NCBI GenBank assembly: GCA_937896835.1
Contig: CALBOJ010000080.1
Span: forward strand, 1 to 17,641
Direction: 5' to 3'
Length of the DNA stretch: 17,641 nt
Origin: an uncultured Collinsella sp.
GTDB lineage: Bacteria > Actinomycetota > Coriobacteriia > Coriobacteriales > Coriobacteriaceae
Position numbers and translations under genes: made by a program. This document shows positions 7,128 through 13,424 of the stretch, one piece after another. The notes beneath the pieces were generated by a model. The model was not told the DNA's origin and searched no databases. It was given only the letters and a program-made list of their open reading frames with translations. Position 1 is the stretch's first letter, and each line of letters opens with the position of its first letter.

Positions 7128-7196
7128 AAGTTGCGGTGAAATAGTTCCTGTTTAACCCCTCAAGACGGCCAAACGGGAACTATTCCACCGCAACTT
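7128..7196. repeat. 26-bp imperfect inverted repeat (extragenic palindrome)
   Basis: Arms 7128-7153 and 7171-7196 are reverse complements at 24 of 26 positions, around a 17-base loop. Both mismatches are transitions, allowing G-U pairs in one RNA strand. No T-run follows on either strand, so it does not look like an intrinsic terminator. It resembles a REP-type or MITE-like palindrome; copies elsewhere in the genome would confirm this. Confidence 0.7.
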
Positions 7197-7483
7197 CCCC
7201 TTTTGGCGCAAAGTAACCTGACCCCTTTGCACCAACAGCAGAAACGTCGCGGGCAGAGAACGGACAGTGAACGGGCAACAGAGCGAGCAAGCCGCCCCCT
7301 GCACCAACAATGGCAGCGCCGCAGGTTGAGCATAAGTCAGCGAAAGCCCACCAGAGCGAGCAAGGTGACGTGAAAGAGGAGGGCATAGGCCTTTTGGCCA
7401 TGCCCGACGATTGAACGTCAGATTGCCGCTCTGGCGGGCTTGCAGCGTCGAGTGGTTCCGGCGTTTGGTAAAACGCCGGAACA
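7197..7483. other. Gene-free stretch with several hairpins and a direct repeat
   Basis: No credible gene is seen in this part of the gap. It holds short hairpins at 7208-7230 (GCAAAG/CTTTGC), 7381-7405 (GGGCAT-GGCC arms) and 7455-7482 (12-bp perfect arms, GGTA loop). A 13-bp direct repeat, CAGAGCGAGCAAG, occurs at 7279-7291 and 7352-7364. GAACGG occurs twice 11 bp apart (7258-7274). Could be remnants of mobile palindromic elements or a structured RNA. Confidence 0.45.
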
Positions 7484-7521
7484 CAAAAGCGCCCCCTCCC
7501 GCGCACGGAACGGGAGGGGGC
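7484..7521 (-). terminator. Terminator after the YfcC-family carrier gene
   Basis: Arms 7491-7501 (GCCCCCTCCCG) and 7511-7521 form a perfect 11-bp stem followed leftward by GCTTTTGTG. It lies about 100 bp past the stop of the carrier gene. A further 8-bp hairpin, CCGGTGGG/CCCACCGG at 7538-7558, sits between them. Confidence 0.8.
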
Positions 7522-7623
7522 TAAAGGTAGGAGTCTACCGGTGGGTTGACCCCACCGGAAAGACGATGACCAGGTGATCCTTTGCAGGATCGTCAAGGTT
7601 TCCGTGGGGTACCCGTTGGGTAC

Positions 7624-9102
7624 TTAGAGCATCACGCAGGCGACGGTCAGAATGATGGCGCAGACGACGGAGAGAGCGACGATGAGCTTGAGAGCAAACT
7701 TGAGCCAGGTCGTCCACTCGATCTTAGCCAGAGCGAGACCGCCCATGATGGCACCAGAGGTCGGGGTGAACAGGTTCACGACGCCGATGGCGGCGGAGAA
7801 GATCATGACCATGACCTCGGGCGAGAAGCCGAGCTTAACAGCCAGCGGTCCCATGATGGGCATGGAGACAGTAGCCATACCGGAGGTCGAGGGGATCAGG
7901 AAGGACAGGCCGAAGTAGACCAGGAAGCTCATGGGAGCGAAGATCACGCCGGACAGGCCAGCCAGAGCATTGGCGGCAGCGTCGAGGACGTAGACGTCGA
8001 GGCCGGTGCTAGCCATGAGGACGGAGATACCACGGGCGAGAGCGATGACGAGGACAACGGACATCATGTCGGCAGCGCCGGTGATGAAGGTGTTGACGAT
8101 CTGCTTCTCGGACAGGCCACCGATGATACCGATCAGGACAGCCATGAGGAAGAACCAGGTGGAAGCCTCATCGAAGTACCACTGGCCAATGGGCAGGCCG
8201 GTGATCAGGGCAGACCAGCCCTGAACGATGGCGTTACCGTCGGCGTCATAGACGGCGCCAGCATCGAAGAAGTTGGCGACGCCCTCGTTGAGATCGGCCA
8301 GCGGGATGAAGCCGACGATCATGACGACGAAGGTGAAGGCAAAGGCGATCAGAACACCCTTCTGACGACCGGTGAGCTTGACCTCCTTGTTAACCTCGGA
8401 AGCAGCCTTGCCGTGAGCCTCTTCGGCGTCCTTGAGCTCCTGCATCGAAAGAATGGTGGAACCCTTGTCAGCCTTGACCTTCTTGGCATAGCTCATGACG
8501 AAGAGGATGGACATAACAGTGGTAACAATCCACAGGACGGCACCGAGACCGATGATGATGGACTGGTTGACCTCAATGCCAACGCCGGTCAGAGCGTCGA
8601 CGGCAGCACCGACGGCGAACGGGTTAACCGTGGAGCCCAGGCAGCCGCAGCCAGCGCCGAGCAGGACGGTGGCAGCACCGACCATAGGGTCGAAGCCAGC
8701 GGCCATCATGGTAGCGGCAAGCAGGGCGTAGAAGGGAACGGTCTCCTCGCACATACCATAGGTGGTACCACCGAGGGAGAAGATGAGCATCAGCACGGGA
8801 ATGAGCATGATCTCATTGCCCTTAAGCTTCTGCACCAGAACGGCAATGCCGTTGTCCAGGGCGCCGGTCTCGGTCATCATGCCGAGGAAGCCGCCGAGGA
8901 TCATAACGAAGAGGCAGACGGGCAGAGCGTCAGCGAAGCCCTTGACCGGGGCGGTGCAGAAATCGCTCAGGCGGGCAGCGGTAACCTCGCCACCGGACGT
9001 ACCGGAGACGATAACGGTAACAACCGCGACGATTGCCAGCAGAGCAAGAAGAATGGTGAACGATGAAGGCATACCGCGCTTTTTCTTAGCGGTCTCAGTC
9101 AT
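7624..9102 (-). CDS. arcD: YfcC-family membrane carrier, probable arginine/ornithine antiporter
   Basis: A 492-residue inner-membrane protein with about a dozen hydrophobic segments, beginning with one at 14-34 after a basic cytoplasmic N terminus (KKKRG). A charged cytoplasmic loop at about 205-248 splits it into two halves. Family motifs are GGTTYGMCEETVPFY (111-125) and, in the second half, PSTSGMATVSMPIMGPLA, as in YfcC/C4-dicarboxylate-carrier-like proteins. Members in arginine deiminase clusters of streptococci act as ArcD, exchanging arginine for ornithine. That role is inferred here from being the last gene after arcA1-arcB. ATG at 9102 is chosen because AGGGGGG lies 9 bases upstream; ATGs at 9111 and 9129 overlap or precede that site. 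Substrate cannot be read from sequence. Confidence 0.85.
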   Translation of the reverse strand: MTETAKKKRGMPSSFTILLALLAIVAVVTVIVSGTSGGEVTAARLSDFCTAPVKGFADALPVCLFVMILGGFLGMMTETGALDNGIAVLVQKLKGNEIMLIPVLMLIFSLGGTTYGMCEETVPFYALLAATMMAAGFDPMVGAATVLLGAGCGCLGSTVNPFAVGAAVDALTGVGIEVNQSIIIGLGAVLWIVTTVMSILFVMSYAKKVKADKGSTILSMQELKDAEEAHGKAASEVNKEVKLTGRQKGVLIAFAFTFVVMIVGFIPLADLNEGVANFFDAGAVYDADGNAIVQGWSALITGLPIGQWYFDEASTWFFLMAVLIGIIGGLSEKQIVNTFITGAADMMSVVLVIALARGISVLMASTGLDVYVLDAAANALAGLSGVIFAPMSFLVYFGLSFLIPSTSGMATVSMPIMGPLAVKLGFSPEVMVMIFSAAIGVVNLFTPTSGAIMGGLALAKIEWTTWLKFALKLIVALSVVCAIILTVACVML

Positions 9103-9135
9103 AGTTCTCATCCCCCCTTCATAAATCATTTACTG

Positions 9136-9186
9136 ATCTCGCCCGAAGCGGCTCTTCCGTGCCGTGCATGTCGCTCAGTGCGAGAT
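9136..9186 (-). promoter_or_regulatory. Dyad in the arcB-arcD gap (possible arcD leader structure)
   Basis: Arms ATCTCGC (9136-9142) and GCGAGAT (9180-9186) enclose 37 bases with a smaller CGGC/GCCG stem. It lies between the arcB terminator hairpin and arcD, about 35-85 bp upstream of the arcD start, and would be in a transcript reading through. No promoter was found in this gap. Confidence 0.35.
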
Positions 9187-9195
9187 TTTTACCAG

Positions 9196-9233
9196 ACAAA
9201 AGCGCTCGGGGTGCGCAGCAATGCACCCCGAGC
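9196..9233 (-). terminator. Terminator-like hairpin after arcB
   Basis: Arms GCTCGGGGTGC (9204-9214) and GCACCCCGAGC (9223-9233) form a perfect 11-bp stem followed leftward by GCTTTTGT. With only four T's in a row it may be leaky, allowing part of the transcription to reach arcD. Confidence 0.75.
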
Positions 9234-9249
9234 GAGATGCTAGAAGCTC

Positions 9250-10245
9250 TTACTTGAGCGTAGCGTACATGACAGCCTTGATGGTGTGCATGCGGTTCTC
9301 GGCCTCGTCGAAGACCTTGGAAGCGGGGCTCTCGAAGACCTCGTCGGTGACCTCCTGCTCGGTGATGCCGAACTGCTCGCACTTCTCGGCGCCAATCGTG
9401 GTGTTGGTGTCGTGGAAGCTGGGCAGGCAGTGCAGGAAGATGGCACCCGGGTTGGCCATAGCCATGACCTCGGAGGTGACACGATACGGGGTGAGCTGAG
9501 CGATGCGCTCGGCCCAGACCTCGTCAGGCTCGCCCATGGAGACCCACACGTCGGTGTAGATAACGTCGGCACCGGTGACGCCGTCCTTGACGTCGGTGGT
9601 CAGCTTGATGGTGCAGCCGTTGGCCTCAGCGATGGGCTTGCAGGCCTCGATGACGTCGTCAGCGGGCATGCACTCCTCGGGGCCGCAGGCCACGAAGTTC
9701 ATGCCGAGCTTGGAGCAGACGACCATGAGGGAGCGAGCGACGTTGTTCTTGCAGTCGCCCATGAAGACGAGGGTCTTGCCCTTGATGTCGTAGTTGAAGT
9801 TCTCCTGGACGGTCAGGATGTCGGCGAGCATCTGGGTGGGATGCCACTCAGTGGTCAGGCCGTTCCACACGGGCACGCCGGACTTAGCAGCGAGCTCCTC
9901 GACATCGTCCTGGGCAAAGCCACGGAACTCGATGCCGTCATACATGCGGCCGAGAACGCGGGCGGTGTCCTCGATGGACTCCTTCTTGCCCATCTGCGAC
10001 GAACCCGGATCGAGGTAGGTGACGCCCATGCCCAAATCCATGCCGCCGACCTCGAAGGCGCAGCGGGTACGGGTGGAAGTCTTCTGGAAGAGCAGGACGA
10101 TGTTCTTGCCCTCGAGATAGCGGTGCGGAACGCCAGCGCGCTTCATGTCCTTGAAGTTCTTGGAGAGCTTGAGCAGGTACTCGATCTCCTCGGTGGTGAG
10201 GTCGAGGAGCTTGAGGAAGCTACGGCCGGAGAGGTTAACACCCAT
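9250..10245 (-). CDS. arcB: Ornithine carbamoyltransferase, catabolic
   Basis: In the deiminase pathway this enzyme splits citrulline with phosphate into ornithine and carbamoyl phosphate; the reverse is the anabolic ArgF reaction. The 331-residue length is standard. Signature motifs are the carbamoyl-phosphate loop STRTR (57-61), HPTQ (135-138), the ornithine loop DVWVSMG (232-238) and the catalytic HCLP (272-275). The start at ATG 10245 is set by MGVNLSGRSFLKLLDLT aligning with family N termini and by AAAGGA about 9 bases upstream; the longer reading frame to 10335 has an unlikely N terminus that spans the arcA1 hairpin. Catabolic direction is inferred from its place between arcA1 and the carrier gene. 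It probably depends on read-through from arcA1, since the 105-bp gap shows no clear promoter. Confidence 0.96.
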   Translation of the reverse strand: MGVNLSGRSFLKLLDLTTEEIEYLLKLSKNFKDMKRAGVPHRYLEGKNIVLLFQKTSTRTRCAFEVGGMDLGMGVTYLDPGSSQMGKKESIEDTARVLGRMYDGIEFRGFAQDDVEELAAKSGVPVWNGLTTEWHPTQMLADILTVQENFNYDIKGKTLVFMGDCKNNVARSLMVVCSKLGMNFVACGPEECMPADDVIEACKPIAEANGCTIKLTTDVKDGVTGADVIYTDVWVSMGEPDEVWAERIAQLTPYRVTSEVMAMANPGAIFLHCLPSFHDTNTTIGAEKCEQFGITEQEVTDEVFESPASKVFDEAENRMHTIKAVMYATLK

Positions 10246-10299
10246 GGTTCGAATCCTTTCGAAGAAATGAATTACGCAAATACTAGTGGTGCCCGTTTG

Positions 10300-10338
10300 A
10301 CGGGCGAAACCGGTGCGGTTGTAGGGAGACCGCACCGG
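10300..10338 (-). terminator. Terminator-like hairpin after arcA copy 1
   Basis: Arms CCGGTGCGGT (10310-10319) and ACCGCACCGG (10329-10338) make a perfect 10-bp stem, followed leftward by only TTTCGCC. A second small hairpin (GCCCG/CGGGC, 10291-10305) overlaps the tail. The poor U-run suggests partial termination or 3'-end protection of arcA mRNA. Confidence 0.6.
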
Positions 10339-10349
10339 AAACGGAAAGA

Positions 10350-11616
10350 CTTAGAGGTCCTCGCGCCAGAAGGGCATGCTCATGCAGCGCGGGCCGCCGC
10401 GGCCGCGGGAGAGCTCGGCGGAGGGCACGACGAGAAGGTCCAGGCCCTCCTTGTACAGCACGTCGTTGGTGACGGTGTTGCGGGCGTAGACGCAGATCTT
10501 GCCGGGCTCGACGCACAGGGTGTTGGAGCCGTCGTTCCACTGCTCGCGGGAGGCCGCGATCGGGTCGCCGCCGCCGCAGGGGATCAGCTTGACCTGGTCG
10601 ACGCCGGTGGCGTCCTCCAGGACGTGCTCGAGGGTGTCCTCGATCAGGCGGATGTTCACGTCGCCCGGGTTCTTGCCGGCGGTCAGCTCGTAGACGCGCA
10701 GGGTGCCCATGATGGCGGGGTGGATCGTGAACTTATCGACGTCGATCTGGGTGAAGACCGTGTCGAGGTGCATGAAGGCGCGCGAGACCGGGATGTCGAA
10801 GGCCAGGATGCGCTCGACCTTGGAGTCGGAGTTCCAGAAGATGTTCTGGGCCATGACGTCGATCGCGGCGGCCTGGGTGCGCTGGGAGATGCCGACGGCG
10901 AGGGTCTTCTCGTTGATGTTCAGCACGTCGCCGCCCTCGGTGTGGAACTGGCAGTCGCGGCGGAAGTACAGGGAGACGTCCTTGTAGTCGGGGTGGTACT
11001 TGAAGACGTACTTGCCGTACAGGGTCTCGCGGTTGCGGGTGACCGAGTACATGCGGTTGAGGTTGACGCCCTCGCCGACGACCGCGAACGGGTCGCGGGT
11101 GAAGTAGAGGTTGGGCATCGGGTCGATGATCAGGTCGGACTCGGACTCGGAGTTGACCAGGGAGTCGAGGGTCGTGGACGCCGTGAGGGGCATGTCGATC
11201 TCGGCCTTGGTCATGCCGGCCATGGTCTTCTTGACGAACTCGAGGTTGTCCTCGATGGAGTCCAGCTTCTCGCGGACGATCTGCGGCATCTGCTGGCCGC
11301 GGATGCCTGCCTCGGCGATGTACTGGTCGGTGAACTCGGCGCGGGCGCCGGGGACCTGGTCGAACACCTCTGCGACGAGGTTCTCGAGGTAGAGCACCTC
11401 CACGCCCTGGTCCCTCAGGATCTGGGCGAAGGTGTCGTGCTCCTGCTGCGCGACCTCCAGGAACGGGACGTCGTCGAACAGGAGTCGCTCGAGCTCGTCG
11501 GGCGGCAGGTTGAGGAGCTCGTCGCCGGGACGGTGCAGGCAGACCTTCCTGAGCTTGCCGATCTCGGAAGGCACGTGCAGACCTTTCGTCATGGCCTCCT
11601 ACCTTTCTTTCGGGCC
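10350..11616. repeat. Long direct repeat, left copy (arcA)
   Basis: This 1,267-bp segment appears identical to 13425-14691, offset 3,075 bp. The match starts 1 bp beyond the stop codon and ends 24 bp upstream of the start codon, just past the ribosome binding site, then stops abruptly on both sides. Compared by eye and through identical translations in both strands; a few differences could have been missed. Confidence 0.9.
10351..11592 (-). CDS. arcA: Arginine deiminase, copy 1
   Basis: Hydrolyses arginine to citrulline and ammonia, the first step of the deiminase pathway, in the cytoplasm. The 413 residues show the family landmarks: FTRDP with Asp167, HTEGGDV with Glu219, HLDTVF with His275/Asp277, and nucleophile Cys403 in the C-terminal GGPRCMSMPFWRED. 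All active-site residues are present. The start matches family N termini (HVPSEIGKLRKV); AGGAGG lies only 2 bases and AAAGG 9 bases before the ATG. The protein is identical to copy 2 (13426-14667), and no DNA difference was found by eye. Third codon positions are almost all G or C. It heads the arcA1-arcB-arcD series and has its own promoter and structured leader. Confidence 0.98.
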   Translation of the reverse strand: MTKGLHVPSEIGKLRKVCLHRPGDELLNLPPDELERLLFDDVPFLEVAQQEHDTFAQILRDQGVEVLYLENLVAEVFDQVPGARAEFTDQYIAEAGIRGQQMPQIVREKLDSIEDNLEFVKKTMAGMTKAEIDMPLTASTTLDSLVNSESESDLIIDPMPNLYFTRDPFAVVGEGVNLNRMYSVTRNRETLYGKYVFKYHPDYKDVSLYFRRDCQFHTEGGDVLNINEKTLAVGISQRTQAAAIDVMAQNIFWNSDSKVERILAFDIPVSRAFMHLDTVFTQIDVDKFTIHPAIMGTLRVYELTAGKNPGDVNIRLIEDTLEHVLEDATGVDQVKLIPCGGGDPIAASREQWNDGSNTLCVEPGKICVYARNTVTNDVLYKEGLDLLVVPSAELSRGRGGPRCMSMPFWREDL

Positions 11617-11660
11617 CTTGTCAGGGCCGATTCGTTAGCGCCCCTCCGTGTGAGGCGTTA
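11613..11660 (-). promoter_or_regulatory. Leader hairpins of arcA copy 1
   Basis: Two hairpins lie in the predicted leader. The proximal one is GGCCCT-TGTC-AGGGCC (11613-11628), just before the ribosome binding site. The distal one spans about 11636-11660, has a core CGCC/GGCG stem, and carries ACGGA (11645-11649) in its loop region. Copy 2 keeps both hairpins with different stem sequences. Confidence 0.5.
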
Positions 11661-11674
11661 TTGCTGACGACATA

Positions 11675-11704
11675 TTTATATCCAAAATCAGCCCATACTT
11701 CCAC
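11675..11704 (-). promoter_or_regulatory. Promoter of arcA copy 1
   Basis: Leftward, GTGGAA (11699-11704) and TATAAA (11675-11680) are 18 bp apart; the segment TTTGGATATAA around the -10 is also present at copy 2. The weak -35 fits an activated promoter. The predicted start near 11668 gives a leader of about 76 nt. Confidence 0.6.
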
Positions 11705-11713
11705 CTTGCCCCC

Positions 11714-11740
11714 GAACGGTTTTTTATGAGGGGTGAACGG
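11714..11740 (-). promoter_or_regulatory. Tandem CCGTTC boxes upstream of arcA copy 1
   Basis: CCGTTC (reading leftward) occurs at 11735-11740 and 11714-11719, exactly 21 bp or two helical turns apart, with the nearer one 9 bp upstream of the -35 element. The same boxes with the same spacing lie upstream of copy 2 although the 15 bp between them are unrelated, suggesting an activator site. Confidence 0.6.
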
Positions 11741-12074
11741 CATACACATATACTTCACGCATGGCACACTTTGACTTAATAAAGTGTATTTACGTGCTTA
11801 AATGCTTTTTTAACCGGAAATCCCATTGGAACTAATCTTTGTTAAACCACCCTCAATTTGCATATTTCACGCAAGGGTATGAATAGAATTCGCAATTCTT
11901 GCTGCCTCTCAACCATTTTGATTTTTATTCAGAAAAAAGTTCGTCCTATTCATTTTTAGCAACCAGACTACCGTTTACCAGACGCTGGGTACCGTTCGCC
12001 GGAAGCTCAGTATAAGGCCCAGCGGATATCAGCTTGCCGTACGGCCTCATTTGTAACAACTTGACTTCTCGGTA
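11741..12074. other. AT-rich gene-free gap upstream of arcA copy 1
   Basis: No credible gene is seen. The stretch is AT-rich up to about 11960, with several ATTCA/TGAAT half sites, including 11916-11933, which fits the E. coli ARG box consensus at 16 of 18 positions. Further right lie a plus-strand CCGTTT-N15-CCGTTC pair (11971-11997) and an inverted repeat GCTGGG/CCCAGC (11984-11989, 12018-12023). Confidence 0.5.
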
Positions 12075-12114
12075 TAAAAAACAGACCCGCCCCCTCATGG
12101 GAAACGGGTCTGTT
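12074..12114 (-). terminator. Terminator after the aminotransferase gene
   Basis: Arms AACAGACCCG (12080-12089) and CGGGTCTGTT (12105-12114) form a 10-bp stem; reading leftward the run is GTTTTTTATACC. This is the strongest terminator of the arginine region and should isolate the arcA2-aminotransferase unit from arcA1. Confidence 0.88.
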
Positions 12115-12165
12115 ATCGATTATCGTCGGCCAATTTGAATACGGACTTCGAAGGAAGTCGTGATC

Positions 12166-13290
12166 CTAGCGATCGAACTCGGCCAGCGCCTCACCCAGAA
12201 GCCTCAGGCCCTCGCGAAGAACGTCCTCGCTCGCGCAGTAGCCCAGGCGTGCACCGCAGGGAAGCTCAAAGCGGCTGCCGGGAACCAGCAGCACTCCCCT
12301 CTCGGCCAACAGGCGCTTGCAGAAATCTTCGTCGTCCTCGGGGATATCCAGCTGGATAAACGAGGTGGACACGCCCTGCGGGGCCGTCCAGGACACGCGA
12401 TGCTGTGTATCGATCCAGGCCTGCGCGATATCACGGTTGCCAAACACGATCTTGCGGTTGCGCTCGAGAATCTTGTCCTTATGCTCGAGCACGTAGGTCG
12501 CCAGGGCGTCGTTGAACACGCCACCGCAGATCATGGTGTAGTCGCGATACGTGCGGATGCGGTTGGATACCTCTTCATCGGTCACGACCCAGCCCACGCG
12601 GGCAGCAGGCGTCGAATAGGTCTTGGACACCGAGTTGGTGACAATGGCCTTCTCGTACACGTCGGCCATCGACATAAAGGACTCGGTGTTCTCGAGCGGC
12701 AGATACACCTCGTCGCACAGCACGTAGGCACCCACCGAACGCGCAATCTCCGCAATCTGGCCGAGCGTATCGGCATCGAGCACCGTACCGATGGGGTTCG
12801 ATGCGTTATTGATGCAGATGAGCTTGGTGTTGGGGCGCACCAAGCGCTTGAGCTCATCGATATCGGGCTTCCAACCGAGCTCCTCGCGAAGCTCCCAATA
12901 CTCGACCTCGGCACCCAGCGTACGCGGAATCTCGTAGAGCGGCGCATAGGTAGGCCACTCGGCAATCACGTGATCGCCGGGCTCCACAACGGCCATGATG
13001 GCGTTGAGGTTGGCGCCCGTGCAGCCATTGGTCTGCAGAATGTGATCGGGATTGACATCGCGACGATACAGCTTGGCGACCTCGGCCTTAAATTCCGGCG
13101 ATCCCTCGATCCAGCCGTAGTTCATCTTCTCGCGATCCAGGCGCTCGTAGAATGTGGCGCCGTCCTGCTCGTCCAGTGCGCGAAGCTCGCCCATGGTCAG
13201 CGACGAGATCGTCGACTGAGCGATATCCCAGGTAGCACTCTTCTCCCAAACGTTGAGCCATTCCTCAACACCGATTGGCTTGATATCCAT
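12166..13290 (-). CDS. arcT: PLP-dependent class I/II aminotransferase (ArcT-like)
   Basis: A 374-residue fold type I aminotransferase. The pyridoxal phosphate lysine is Lys223 in SVSKTYSTPAARVGW; supporting residues are NGCTGAN (88-94), Asn165 in NNASNPIGTV, Asp193 and Tyr196 in CDEVYLPL, and the substrate-carboxylate Arg348 in GARLGY. Aminotransferase genes called arcT occur in arginine deiminase clusters of lactobacilli and streptococci, and the position between two arcA genes supports that name, but substrate specificity is unknown. ATG at 13290 is preferred over the GTG two codons earlier because AAGG lies 5 bases upstream. It follows arcA2 by 135 bp across a hairpin, with no separate promoter evident, and ends in a strong terminator. 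Confidence is high for the fold, moderate for the symbol. Confidence 0.88.
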   Translation of the reverse strand: MDIKPIGVEEWLNVWEKSATWDIAQSTISSLTMGELRALDEQDGATFYERLDREKMNYGWIEGSPEFKAEVAKLYRRDVNPDHILQTNGCTGANLNAIMAVVEPGDHVIAEWPTYAPLYEIPRTLGAEVEYWELREELGWKPDIDELKRLVRPNTKLICINNASNPIGTVLDADTLGQIAEIARSVGAYVLCDEVYLPLENTESFMSMADVYEKAIVTNSVSKTYSTPAARVGWVVTDEEVSNRIRTYRDYTMICGGVFNDALATYVLEHKDKILERNRKIVFGNRDIAQAWIDTQHRVSWTAPQGVSTSFIQLDIPEDDEDFCKRLLAERGVLLVPGSRFELPCGARLGYCASEDVLREGLRLLGEALAEFDR

Positions 13291-13332
13291 GGCCACCTTA
13301 TCTGATCTTCATTTAGCGTCATTAAACATGAA

Positions 13333-13363
13333 TGGGGCGGTGCGAAAGATCCGCACCGCCCCA
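13333..13363 (-). terminator. Hairpin between arcA copy 2 and the aminotransferase gene
   Basis: Arms TGGGGCGGTGCG (13333-13344) and CGCACCGCCCCA (13352-13363) make a perfect 12-bp stem. Leftward it is followed by TTCATGTTTAATG rather than a T-run, so termination is probably partial, or it protects the arcA 3' end. Another small hairpin (AAGACC/GGTCTT) lies at 13400-13417. Confidence 0.55.
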
Positions 13364-13424
13364 ATGGGAGACATCTAATGGCAGCTAGATGTTTGTAGTA
13401 AGACCTGTACGGGTCTTTGAAAAC

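Noticed and set aside
7582..9066. 494-codon plus-strand frame opposite the carrier gene, very rich in Asp, Glu, Gly and His
   Set aside because: Mirror image of transmembrane-helix codons; no ribosome binding site and no recognisable domain.
9286..11667. 793-codon open frame on the plus strand opposite arcB and arcA1
   Set aside because: It is an antisense shadow caused by the high GC of the real genes; its translation is low-complexity (Val/Leu/Gly/Asp-rich) with no domain, and both minus-strand proteins are fully recognisable.
11751..11825. 24-codon plus-strand frame in the arcA1 upstream gap
   Set aside because: No ribosome binding site and too short to judge.
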